Positions 23,981-35,309 of a stretch of 64,000 nucleotides of DNA are shown here, in pieces (position 1 is the first letter of the stretch; every line of letters begins with the position of its first letter). Below the pieces are notes generated by a model that had not been told where the DNA came from, ran no database searches, and was given only the letters and a program-made list of their open reading frames with translations. This stretch comes from Brachypterus glaber (Eukaryota; Arthropoda; Insecta; Coleoptera; Kateretidae), in NCBI GenBank assembly GCA_958510825.1, contig OY294048.1, positions 14,587,589-14,651,588 on the forward strand, written 5' to 3'. A program made the translations under genes and the position numbers.

Positions 23981-24609
23981 GTACACATAGCTGTGTTATA
24001 AAAATTAAAAAAAAATAGTTATTTACTTAAAAAAAAACAAATATCTTACCTTCATGTAATTTAAAATATAATCTAAAATGTTATTTTTACCTAAAATATG
24101 CATAATTTTATTTCAAAACAATAATAATTATACTTTTATCTCTTTCTGTAGAACTTCTCTCTTTATCTAAGATAAATAGGCGGCAGTCCATTAGGTTGAT
24201 GCCAAATTTCGTTTTTTTAAGGTAGAAAAAAACCTTAAATATTTTTTTAGCTATACTTTTTGAAAAATGCTTTATTCACAAGGATTAAACCAAGCAAGGA
24301 AACCCCTAACATAAACCTTTTAAAAACATGGAACTATTCTAAAAAAACATTTCCACATATGACCGTAAATTTTATATCATTTATGCAAATTTTATGCCAT
24401 AAATAATAAACATACCTACATTGTATAAACTTAAATTTAGAATACTGGCCATTTTTATAAATAACAGACTTTGTGTATAATAGACCGACACTTTATACTT
24501 ATGTTTCACAATTTAAAATAAACGACACTATCACATGTTAAATTTAATATATTAAATTATCTTCTTTAAAACTTTAATTGTAGAAAATTCATTTAGTTTT
24601 TAATTTAGG

Positions 24610-25020
24610 AGAATAATGTAAATGCTACAGCAAACTCCATAAAACAGTTACACATAATTTTGCATGTAGATGTGATTTGCATGTAGAATTGCATGTAAAA
24701 TTTATTAGATTTCACATGTAATTTTACAATTTTATATGTATTTTATATAAAACTGTAATATAACATGTGAAACTGTAAATTACATGTAAAATTAGATGTA
24801 AAGAATAATCTAAATGATACCAGTCACTCTGTAAAATAATTACACATAGGTAATTTTGCATGTAAATTTGATTTAGTGTAGATAAATGTAAAATTTATTA
24901 GATTTTACATGTAATTTTACACCTATTTCGTTTAAAACTGTAATATAACATGTAAAATTGTAAAATTACATGTAAAATTGTAAAATTGCATGTAAAATTG
25001 TAAAATTAGAAGTAAAGTCT
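24610..25020 (+). repeat. Tandem duplication of about 200 bp with ACATGTAAAATTG subrepeats
   Basis: Copy 1 is 24610-24799, copy 2 24800-25020. Both run from GAATAATxTAAATG through CACATA..TAATTTTGCATGTA to AAACTGTAATATAACATGTA. Copy 2 ends with three 19-20-bp subrepeats of ACATGTAAAATTGTAAAATT. The ACATGT core is palindromic. Confidence 0.8.
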
Positions 25021-26308
25021 AGTAAATTTTACTTATATCTTCTATGTATCTTCTGTTATGTATGTTATGTTAATATTTTTGTAGGTATATATTTTTTTTT
25101 GATTATAATAACCATTTACTTGATATTATTATGGTTTTAGAAAATTATCCTTTTTATAAAATCAAACCAATAATATTTTTAAACTACGGCATTCCAGTTT
25201 TTTAAACACTAATTAAAACATATCTAACGCTTTTTTTTTTGGGGTCGGCGACACTAAAACAGAGGTTTGCCATATGTAAACTTTCGCCCTAAGAGCCCAA
25301 GATTTTTATAACTCCCGACATTCTGCAAGGGTTGTTGACTTTAGTATCAGGCGTCGAAACATTCCCAAAGTGGGCCTTCAAGTTTTTATTATTGCCAATG
25401 ATTTTTTATTTTCTCAACATGTAAAGATTTTACTCAAAACTTTTATTTTAAGTGGTAGGCGTGTGAACAATCCGTGAAGATATGTTATACTACGCATTCC
25501 ATTATACACTATTCACAGTAAATGGTATATTGCATTTTCCCAAATACTTAAAGAAAAAATAAAAAAAAAACAAAATTTATTTTTTAAGACCAAAAAAAAA
25601 TAGAAAAAAATTTTTTTTTAAAGATTTTTTTGATGGTTTTTTTAATTTTTTAAAAAAGTTTAATAAAAAAATTAAAATAACCATAAAAAATCGTAGACTT
25701 TCTAACGTTAGAAAGTCTACAGATTTTTTTTTTAAAATTGGTCAAAAATAAAAACAGAAAAGAAAAAGTGCACTCCCGGGCACGACTACTTGTTCCTCGG
25801 ATTAGTAGGAACCTAAAATGCTATATAAAATTGCACTAGCCTACCTAAAACGATAGTTGATCTAGTAAAAATACCACCTTTTCGTAGAATGACCGATATA
25901 ACGTCATATCGACAATAAGTCCTCTTTTGGCGGGAGTACACATATATCGCCTTGTACTGCAAACATATTTTTAGCGTTCTTTGTTTTACTGTTTTTTGTT
26001 TTTTCACACTTTGCAGAGAATTCTTTTCACGTAGAGTGCTGACGACGGATTTTCCTATTTTTCTATTGAGAACAATAACTTTTGTGTTAATTTAAAAATA
26101 TGAAAATTTATGTCACTTATTTTTAAATTAAAACATTAGCTAAATTACGTACTAAAATGTTTTATTAATTATGTATTTTTGTTGTTTTAGGTAAGCTAAT
26201 AATCTTTGCATCAAGCAGTAAGTACTTTACGTTAATATAAATAATACCGTATTAATATCAGAGTTGCGGCAATGATTCAAGTAGGTATCTAACACGAATA
26301 TCAAAAAT
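25021..26308. other. AT-rich DNA, nothing recognised
   Basis: Long A/T homopolymers at 25550-25690. No gene and no shared repeat besides the palindrome at 25693. Confidence 0.6.
25693..25720. repeat. Perfect 28-bp palindrome in poly-A/T context
   Basis: GTAGACTTTCTAAC followed directly by its complement, flanked by AAAATC and GATTTTTT-like tracts (25555-25745) that are themselves partly inverted. Confidence 0.85.
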
Positions 26309-27614
26309 AAGGAGGGTAAGCCAGTTATCGCCAGTAGTAGGTATTGCGGCGGATGAGCCAACCCCCTCCACTTTTCATTTAGACCACGCCCCTACTTTAA
26401 CAGCCCTCTTTTTAATACCCCCCATAACAGAGCTGTTTTAACAGGGCCGTTAATGTTATTAAGTGATCTTTTTTAAAAGGGCTGTTTTAACAGAGCTGTT
26501 TTAACAGCCCTGTTAAAACAGTTCTCTTAAAACAGCCCTGTTAAACAGCTCTGTTAAAACAGCCCTGTTAAAACAGCTCTGTTAAAAAAGCCCTTTTAAA
26601 ACAGCTCTGTTAATTACATTAACAGTCCTGTTAAAACAGCTCTGTTAAAACAGCCCTTTTAAAACAGCTCTCTTAATAACATTAATAGCCCTGTTAAAAC
26701 AGCTCTGTTATGGGGGTATTAAAAAGGGGGCTGTTAAAGTAGGGGCTTGGTCTAAATGAAAAGTGGAGGGGTTTGGCTCGTCCGCCGCAATACCTACTAT
26801 CGCCATGTTAACACACCATATTTTTTACTGCATTCAAATTTATTTACAATCACCTGAAACTACTACATTACCAATAAACATATCTTTATTCTAATGGGTA
26901 AAAAATAAACGAACTGAAGGAGTTACAAAAAGTATTATTGCTTTTTAAAAAAGATTTCATACTGACAATATTAGGAACCCATGTCCCAAATATTGCCAGG
27001 GTACTGACAATAATAGTAAAGAACAAAAAATTAACAAACTAATAAGAAAACATTTTGTCACAATAACAATTGCTGTTTTTAGGTACAATTTAAGCACTTA
27101 AATACCAATTTGTCGTTTTTAGTAAGCCTCACGCCCTCCTCATGTACGTATTGATTACAATCTCAAATCGGCCTGGCGATACTCTTCGAATAAAAAGCAG
27201 TACCAAGATTCAGAACTCAAACTACTTCGCATGGCAATATTAGGAACACAGCTACTTAGAAAACAATCTCAAAAAATTACCTTTTCGCTATTTTATTCAC
27301 TAAAACATAATACAGGCCAAGAAAGTGCATGTTTGTTCCTACCATATTGTATTCTTGCCCTGTAATAATTGATGCTACTCAGCTTGCGACAGTCAGCATA
27401 ATTTTTCAGGTTTTTATAGTGGAAGAGCACGAAACACGAACTGCGTTTTTTGTACGCCATTACCAACTGGATACAGATACTTCGTATTTACTGGCAACCT
27501 TTCGATATAACAGATATACTGGCAGTGCCATCTATGGCACAGAGGACGAACTAGCAAGTTTAAGAGGGGCGGCAATATTAGGAACATGGCAATAAGTGGC
27601 TCACCTACCCTACT
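26309..27614 (-). mobile_element. DNA transposon remnant H1
   Basis: Terminal inverted repeats of about 23 bp: GGAGGGTAAGCCAGTTAT near 26311 and, inverted, ATAAGTGGCTCACC near 27592. The copy is homologous over most of its length, in opposite orientation, to H2 at 53528-55286. On the minus strand near 27075-27170 a decayed zinc-finger coding remnant matches that in H2. The motif TTCCTAATATTGCCA recurs several times (reverse near 26965, 27235, 27575). A 465-bp foldback is inserted close to the left end. Without it the copy is about 840 bp, so it is a deletion derivative rather than a full transposon. The superfamily is unknown. Confidence 0.75.
26334..26798. mobile_element. Foldback element made of 14-bp palindromic repeats
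   Basis: Arms start AGTAGGTATTGCGGCGGA (26336) and end with its complement at 26798. They continue through CCTCCACTTTTCATTTAGAC and CCCCTACTTTAACAGCCC. The interior (about 26430-26715) is an array of ACAGCYCTGTTAAA units in which the Y position often alternates C and T. Each unit is itself a small inverted repeat (ACAG/CTGT). ATCGCCA flanks both sides (26327-26333 and 26799-26805), a likely 7-bp target duplication. No coding sequence. It is inserted in transposon H1. Confidence 0.85.
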
Positions 27615-29171
27615 TCATATTATAACTAGTTTTATCTGTGTGTAGAAAACGCATGGCATTTTATGATATCAATAAACCTGTACATAAGCTGCTCCAAACG
27701 AATGAATTCGATAAAAAATAAAAAATAATTAAATATTAAAATTGGTCGTCCATTTGGGAAATTTAAGGTGATTTTTTTTGTCAAAGCCGATGCACGTTTT
27801 TTTTTTTATTTTTATTTTCTATTGAAATTCATTTCAGCGCAAATTAAATAAAAAATGTATTATTGTGTTCGAAATGGAAAAAAGCAAAAAAATATAAACC
27901 ATGTATTAACTTCCTCTCCGAAAATAAATGAAGTTAATTGCAAAATTAAAAAAAAAACTCGTACTTTTGTGTAAATGAAGCAAATATTCAATAAAATATT
28001 GTTGCTATAATATCAAAACCTCGTAACGGTTAAATCTAATTTTACGTATAAATACTATATGAGACAATCATTTAATTCAAATATTTTAGTTTTGACCAAT
28101 CCAAAGTTAATCGGAAAAGTCCAAACGATTTAAAGAGGTCCCAGAACCACTATATATGTTTAATATATACGGTAATTAATTTGAATGGTACCTTTAATTG
28201 TTTTGAATTTATATTGTTAATTTGATAATATAATGACATATTTTTAATATCAATGGCTTCGTCCACAAAGTGAGATTTTGTTTTAACAATTTAACTGCCA
28301 CTAGTAAAAATAAACACTTCTTTGAACCCCTACCGATGCACTTTTATGACGTTAGCCCCCCCAATAAAAATCTAAGACTTTTTTCATTTTTTTTAAATAG
28401 TTTTTACGTCCTTTTACCTTCAGGGTAAAGGAACGTTCAAGTATTACGTAACGCTCCTAGGGGGGTGGAAGTCATTTTGGAGTGTTAGGCCCATGTTAAT
28501 GGTATAGGAAAACAGCGTTACAGGAGGGAGTGGGGTCTAAAATGATCAGAATTTGCGTTCCCTAAAGGCTTTACTGAAAAAAATCCCAGCCAAAAACTTT
28601 GTCTCAGGGTTTCTTCGAATGATCGTAAAAATCATTATTTTGGGATAAAAAAACATTAAAAACCTTAATAACAGCAATAAAAATGCAATTTTTTTTTTGA
28701 TTAAAATAATGTATTGCAGACTGCTCGTCGATTTTTTTCAGATGGGTACACAACTAGATTTGATTTAATAAAAGATAACATGTATAATAAAAATCTGATA
28801 ACGTTGTAGGAACAATATTTATTTTCGTTTAAAATTGAATAGAACGAATAGAACAAATGTTAGAACTTGATTAAACAGAAAAAAAAAATGACTACGGAGC
28901 TCCAATCACTACAGAAATACAAAACTATAGCAACAAACCAATATTGACATATTTTTGTTATATATTTTTGTATTGTTCTCTAAAAGAAAATACAGTTCTA
29001 AAAATATTTTAATTTTTATATCCAATAGTAAATTAACAAAATAAAAAAATACTAATCACTGCAGACACAAAATTATGGCTATATATAGCAATGATACATT
29101 ATAATGGATTAAAATATTAAATTATTGATACTTTTTTTTAAAATTCATAAAACATTTATTCATTATCAGTA
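27615..29171. other. AT-rich DNA around a G-family element
   Basis: No gene. Short related segments at 28895-28950 and 29050-29100 (ATCACTACAGAAATACAAAA versus ATCACTGCAGACACAAAATT). Confidence 0.55.
28430..28562 (+). mobile_element. G-family short element
   Basis: Starts GGAACGTTCAAGTATTACGT and ends AATTTGCGTTCC. The inner blocks TGGAAGTCATTTTGGAGTG and CATGTTAATGGTATAGGAAA are the inverse of those at 22262-22385. TAAAGG lies on both sides, a possible short target duplication. The right terminus lacks the ACGTAATACTTGAA part. Confidence 0.6.
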
Positions 29172-29947
29172 TCCGGCGTATTTGCAGTCTTTATGTCAAT
29201 AAAAGAGGCTTTACCTGGAAATAATTCAGGGAGTTTTGATTTTCGGTTTATTGGGTAGGGTTAATGGCCGCAAATCAAAAAAAAAAAACAATTTTGCGAC
29301 GTTGAACTCGATGGAACTGTCATTTTTTTAACGTGTTTTTGACAAAAAACGGATTTTTAAAATATCTCTTAAACGTAACACTATACGTTTTTAGATTTTT
29401 AATGTTTTTTTTTTTTTTTCGAAAAACCAAAATTGTTCTTTATCATCAGTTAGAACATTTTGGGTGAAAATTAAAAAATATATGTGGCACTTTTTTTTAA
29501 ATAATTCACAAACTTGTGCCCCATTATATCGAGTAAACCGATTTTCGATTGAGTCATCATTGTATTAAGCATAAAAAAACACCCAAATCGAGTCATAAAG
29601 AAAAATCTAAAACCCTACAGTGTAACGTGTAAGGCGGTGCCGTGAATTAGCTATAAGTCGTACAAAAAAATACATGACACAAAAAATGTTGGAGATTTGG
29701 TCCTCTTTATTTCATATCAAAAGTTTTTTGTCCTAGGATGCACTTGAGATATTTTAAAAAGTCTGTTTTTTATGAAAAATAAGTTAAAAAAATTACAGTT
29801 CCAAATTAGGTTCAATGTCGCGAAATTATTTATTTGCGCCCTTAAACCCTACCCAATAAACCAAAAATCTAAACTCCCTGAATTATTTCCAGGTAAAGCC
29901 TCTTTTATTAACTTGAAGACTGGACTATAACTGGAAATACGCCGGGT
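29172..29947. mobile_element. Long foldback/TIR element, about 780 bp
   Basis: Ends CCGGCGTATTTGCAGTC and, inverted, GGAAATACGCCGGG. Arms continue through AAAAGAGGCTTTACCTGGAA, ATAATTCAGGGAGTTT and TTTATTGGGTAGGGTTAA, then, more diverged, GCGACGTTGAAC and ATTTTTAAAATATCTC, for roughly 300 bp. CAGTA at 29168-29172 and TACTG at 29947-29951 extend the symmetry. No coding sequence. Confidence 0.8.
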
Positions 29948-30544
29948 ACTGTTCATTATGATTCATAATTCATAATTTATGAATACTAAAGGATTTTTTT
30001 TTAACAACAACAATCAAAAAGGCATTTTTTATAAAGATTAAATTGAAGTATAACTTAGTATAAATACCAAATTTAGAATGTGCATTCTAAAAGTGAAATA
30101 TTAAATAGAATTACATTTCAGATAATAAAAGAAAAATTTTATTTGTTGAAAATGCGGTTTTGCTAACAATTATTTATTTTTGTGTAATAAAATATGTCGG
30201 CTTGTAGCTTTTTATCATTTAGAATATTTCATATAGGACTTAAAAGCGCGCTTACAAAAACGGTCGTATTTTTCTTTTGATATTGTGGAATAAAAATAAA
30301 GTAAGTAATAAAAATGAAAACTTATATTCGATACAATTCGTATCTTTCTAGAGAATTTATATTGGAGAGCTAACTTTTATTAACTTTTATTACGTTTGTG
30401 AACGTTAGAGAAGAATACAAATATATTTCGATAAACCCGCATTTTTTCAATTAGTTTTTTTCCTGCAAATAAATGTGAAAACTATTTTCAACTTACTATT
30501 TCAAATACACTTAGAAACCGTTATCAGTGACACAACGTATATAA

Positions 30545-31302
30545 GGGGCTGTCCATATATTACGTAACGCGCCTAGGGGGGGAGGGGGTCAGAGAAATTG
30601 TTACAGTTTGTGACAGGGGGGAGGGGGGGTCTAGGTAAACGTTACGTAACGGAATTTAATAAATTAATGTTTATTTCCTAAGCTTGGCAGATGTATTTTT
30701 ATTTCAACATAAATTACTATTTAGTGGCCCATAATTCCCCTTTTCACAAAAAATTGACGAAACTATGCATATTTAAATAATATTGTAATCAGTAAAAAAA
30801 CTGTTGACATTGATTTAAAAAAAAATCTTACGGCCCTGTTCTTACGTGATCTTGCCGATGAACCATCGGGGATGATACATTTTCGCGCGGAATGTGTACT
30901 CACAGAACACCAATGTGTGTACTATTTTGTGTACCTGTGCATAAACAATATACGTGTTATATGTGAAACTCAGTGTAAAAAGAGGTACCTAGTATTTTTT
31001 CCCTGTGTGATATTGATTATGAATATTTTTTTAAAGTTTGAGTGATTTTTTCGTTTAAGTACATTAAGTGCTATATGTATTATTATAATAAATATGTATC
31101 ATTTTTACACTGTCTTTTTACCGTCTTGCATTATGCGGAATTCTGTATCAAGATATGTTAGAAAAAAAATACAAATTTTTATATTGTTACGCGTTACACG
31201 GGGGGGGGGGGGGGGTTGGTAAATGTGAGAGTTTGTTACACATGGGGGGGGAGGGGGTCAATTTTTTTGAAAAATTGCCTTACGTAATATATGGACAGCC
31301 AC
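30545..31302. mobile_element. TIR element with GGCTGTCCATATATTACGTA ends
   Basis: Left end GGCTGTCCATATATTACGTA (30547), right end its complement finishing at 31300. Inside both ends are G-rich tracts: 30573-30650 and a run of up to 16 G at 31200-31256, with related GAGGGGGTCA blocks. The interior (30660-31190) is AT-rich and noncoding. GGGCTGTCC-type ends are common in insect MITEs; the superfamily was not determined. Confidence 0.75.
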
Positions 31303-31550
31303 TAATGGAATGCGTAGCATTATATATCTTCAAGGCTTGTTTACTAATGTTGTCGTAATATTTACTAATTGTTTGTTATTAAATAGCACATGTCTAGCTC
31401 CTTATTCCATTGGATAACTGTTATTGGATACAATAACTGTTACTGAGTGTATTTTTATTAAAACGGCATCACGTACGTCAAAGTAAAAGACTTTTAATGC
31501 CTATACTAAATACTGCAAGTCCGGCTTACAAAATACATTTGATGCCAAAG

Positions 31551-31610
31551 GGAACGTTCAAGTATTACGTAATGCAAATTTTGATCATTTTGGACTTTTT
31601 CTGGGAATAT
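31551..31610 (+). repeat. G-family terminus
   Basis: GGGAACGTTCAAGTATTACG, then TAATGCAAATTTTGATCATT. Only the left end is recognisable. Confidence 0.55.
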
Positions 31611-33811
31611 CAACGATAGCAAAGTTGTTGCTGGTCAGCCATATTGGCTCCTGCTCCTCCTAAACGGTCTTTCCGCGGCAAAAATCTTCCAACAAATACC
31701 GATTAGATAGAAAAACCAAGCGGCAAGAGATGTGATGTTTCTTTTGGCGAATTACTAGCATTTTTTCTAAAATTAATTTCATTTGACAAAATGGCAAAGA
31801 AATTAATTATTTTAAATTAAATAGACCTCCTTTTTTTAGTGTATTCACTGACTAAGAGGGTTTATACTATTATATGAAAATAAATGACTAAATTATAATC
31901 TTCATCGCCTATAGGCGGGTCAATCGTTTGATAGAATGTCTCACCTCTCCGTGAAAAATTTACGAGCTTAAAACTGAAAAAGTGAATACACATCGTTGTC
32001 TTTCGCAAAAAAGTATCGTTAAAAGTTGCAAAAACAAGATAAATGAGCCATCAAGTTCATCGTAGTCAAGTTGAATGGCAAATTCACATGCTGGAAATTT
32101 AGTGACGGGGCACGGTGGTCAATTTTCTCATCACACAGGCAATACGAAATACAATTTTAAATAAATAACAGTTCAACAATTCTCCTCTTTACTTTGCTAC
32201 TCTGTGAAATCTCCATCCTTCGACATCTCTACTCTGTTATATCCCTACTCTGTGATATCTCTAGCCTCTACTCCCCTCTTTTGAAACTTTACCCTTAGAC
32301 AAATCTACTCTCTTATATCTGTACTCTTTAATATCTCGAGATAGATCTATTTTTTACATCTTCTCTCTTTCACAACTCTACCCTTAGACATCTCTACTTT
32401 GTGAAAGCTTTCCTCTTTAATATATTTGCCAGTGCTCTGCACTATACCAATTACACACAGAAAAATATTGTCTTAAATCAAGAATATGCTAATTTGTATA
32501 TAACGAAGAAAATATATTCTTCTTTTATGCATACCATGTTTTTATACTTTCATGTTTGAGAATATATTTTCCTTTCAAGCATAACATATTCTTATTCTTC
32601 CATTCCTAGTCTAAGTGTAGAGTTCTAAAAGAAGAGAGATATAAAAGAGTAGAGATATCATAGATCTATAGCATAAAGATGTCTATGGATGGAATTTTAG
32701 AGTAGAGATAATATTTCTATTCTATATTATGTCATATTATGACATAGAAGGAATATAGTAGATATGTCAATGTGTAGAGATGCAGCAGAATAGAGAAATA
32801 TACAGTAGATAAACTCGGCGCATTATCTCAGTAACAAATTGGATCAAGGAAGCTATAACTAGTGGTTTAAAAATGACTTTTAGTGATATTTTTGTTGGCA
32901 ATTGTGCTTTTGATAATTTTTAAAATTTAGTTTAAATTGACTGTCATTTTACGTCTTAAAAATAATAAAGAAATCTTTTTAAAATTGAAAGTTTGTTTAA
33001 AATTATAAAAAAGTAAGTTTTTATTCATAATGTGCTAGTAAAATAAAATTTTACATTACCTGAGAAGGTGATACCTCTAATTATATTTTTTGAATAAAAA
33101 TATGGACCAGTGTTATTATTTTAAAAAAAATTCTGTTACAGCATTTACTTTAAAATTTTATTGAGCACTGCATTATATTGCTTCATTTTAGCAAAATGTT
33201 TGTTGATTGATGCTTTAGTTTCATTTTTAAGGACTTTCCTTGTTATTTCTTCTTGCTAAAGCAAATTATTTGTTTTTTTTTTATAAAATATGTTTCTATT
33301 GATTGACAATGAATTTGAAACAAGATAGCAAGCTTACATACGAAACTAAATATATTCTGCCAACCATACAAAAAGAAAAAACTGATCAACTCAAAAGTTT
33401 ATGTTATACTGTCTTCATGCAAATGTTTCAGTAAAATGACCCACTGTGCTACATTCAACAAGTTGAACGAAGAAATAACTATTACCGTCGACGTTTCAAA
33501 TTTCATTTCCAAACATTTTACTACACTTAGGGAAAATATCCATGATGCTTTTCAAAGCTGGGATCTCCTTTATTTGTCGGACACTAAAACTCAACTATTT
33601 TGCTTGTTCGCGAAGATTTTACGCTTCCCATAAAACTTTTATATGCTATTTCATACGAATTTAACTAATTATTTCATGCTTTTAAACCTTACTGTAGTTA
33701 CTTTATTATATTCTTACTTTCGGATAGTTTGTAAGGAACTACACGGATAGAAATTTCCAAAAATTTATTAAACACAATTTTTTTTATTGGATGCAATACC
33801 TATAATAGTTA
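31611..33811. other. AT-rich DNA flanking the CTCTACTCT array
   Basis: A 65-codon frame at 33436-33633 (plus) has a more even amino-acid composition than most here, but no motif, neighbour or codon signal supports a gene. Nothing else recognised outside 32165-32800. Confidence 0.5.
32165..32800. repeat. Degenerate inverted array of CTCTACTCT/AGAGTAGAG motifs
   Basis: 32165-32430 holds many copies of TCTACTCTGTGATATCTC-like motifs at about 15-25-bp spacing. 32615-32800 holds AAAGAGTAGAGATATCAT-like motifs in the opposite orientation. Between them 32455-32600 has AAGAATATGCTAA- and AGAATATATTTTCC-like inverted pieces. The whole is a loose foldback of short repeats. Confidence 0.65.
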
Positions 33812-34345
33812 TTTTTCTATTTTGTGACTCTTAAAGGCTCATGATCACACGCATTTTGCGTGTTCTTATAGGCCCATAAGAGGTCTGTACTTTTTGTTCT
33901 TTTGGGTTGGCAACAGACCTGGCCTATCGCTTGACGTTTTCCGTGGAAATGTCAATGTCGCTTTAAAGTTGAATTTTCTACAAAATTTTGTGTTTAGGTT
34001 ATTTTTACCATGTTAAAATTGTGGCTTGGTTAATTGCAGTAAAAAAGAGAAGAGATGACTATAAAATATATCAAAATATCATTTGTTCTTAGAATTTTAA
34101 ACATGGTGTAAACTGTAATGCCAAGGCAACAAAAATCCCTAAATCAGTCGTCAATTTAAATGTAAGTTTTTTAAATTTTAGGGCAAAATAGAAAAAAATG
34201 TATAAAGCACTTGTTTCATTACACGTTTTTAGCGCACGAGTACAAGTTTAGAAAACGAACCGCTTGCGGCGTATGTTATGAAACTAGTACTTTAATATAC
34301 TATTATGGTACTAGTGGGTAAAGTAAGATATTGTCCTCACAAGAT
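33812..34345 (+). repeat. C-family repeat, copy C1
   Basis: Homologous to 51455-52021 and 63680-64000. Shared blocks include TGCGTGTTCTTATAGGCCCA, TTTTGGGTTGGCAA, AATGTCAATGTCGCTTTAA and AAAATTGTGGCTT. An apparent exon-like block follows (AG then AAAAAGAGAAGAGAT, ending ATTTAAATGTAAGT). Relative to C2 it lacks about 85 bp before that block and has about 40 extra bases inside it. Confidence 0.75.
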
Positions 34346-35309
34346 TTATTTTACCGCGTGGTCGTTTTCAAATTAAAAAGTTCCTGAGGACATTCTAAAA
34401 CAAGCAAAAGGGGCTACTTTAAATACTATACCACCCAAATCAAATGAAAAATACGAACGCGAGTATAAAATTTTTGATAATCATCAAAAATTATAATAAA
34501 AGAAATTTCAATTTTGAGGTTATGATTGCAAGTTTATGCCTTTAAAAATTTCAACATTGTTACTGTTTATTTAAGCCGTTTGGTTCGTAAGATCAATTAA
34601 ATGGGATCCCGGGATAAACGCACATACCCCCAATCCATAAAATTTAAGTATTCTATGAAAAAACTGCCTTTTCTAAAAGAGTGGGGTAAAATATTGCTAG
34701 AGGAGACGTGAGACAATTTAAAAACAATGAATAAAATGTCAATTTCCTTAGGTTAATTGACGACAGTAATCTAAGTCTTTATATTAATTTATTGGATAAA
34801 ATCTATTTATACACTATGCAGTTGTTGAATAAACAACTTTAAACTTGTAAAAATGAAAACATTATTATAAACCAAAAATCCGTATTTTAAATACCAAATA
34901 TTAGTAGTGGATTAAAGATGTATATATCATACAATATAATACAGTAAATTTCACAACAACAGTTTATAACAAATTCATAATGTTTAATAAATCATTGTCT
35001 TAAAAATAAACTAATAAAAATTGGGTAATTCTGGGAAAAACGAACAGATAGGTCTCGCTGTGCGTTTCTTGTTAATAAGGTAAAAGTTAAAAAAATAATT
35101 TTTTAAATTGCTTTAGCCGTTACTGAGTTATTGACTTATGTACTGAAAATTGGAACACCCTGTATATTATATATCTAATATACTTTTTATTATTCAGTGC
35201 AACGACGAATTATTTTTATTGTAGCCATCGCATTTTGTTATTACCAAATCTACTTCTTTACTAGTTTCTTAGATTCTTCCTGCAAAGGTGTTCTTTTGCA
35301 CCTTGAGAC
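34346..35309. other. AT-rich DNA, nothing recognised
   Basis: Apart from the D-like terminus at 35095-35170 no feature is supported. Confidence 0.6.
35095..35170 (-). repeat. D-like terminal fragment
   Basis: ACTGAGTTATTGACTTATG, then GGAACACCCTGTATAT, the characteristic right end of this family. No left end found nearby. Confidence 0.35.

Larger units (their letters stand above)
21461..24609. other. AT-rich DNA, few features
   Basis: Apart from the G-family fragment at 22262 there are poly-A/T tracts (21900-21935), a CCTGCCTGGCAGGCAG palindrome near 22823 and a small hairpin (GCCAAATTTCAT/ATGAAATTTGGC) near 23584-23614. No gene. Confidence 0.6.

Noticed and set aside
26430..26715. CRISPR-like array of regular short repeats
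   Set aside because: Units are contiguous with no unique spacers and lie within inverted arms in a eukaryotic context.
27329..27595. 88-codon ORF in H1 with a similar 89-codon frame in H2 (54138-54407, minus)
   Set aside because: The similarity is explained by the two copies of one transposon. The frame is antisense to the zinc-finger remnant, lacks a motif and has no consistent ends.
33436..33633. 65-codon ORF with fairly balanced composition
   Set aside because: No motif, no splice context, no similar frame elsewhere; cannot be supported as a gene.
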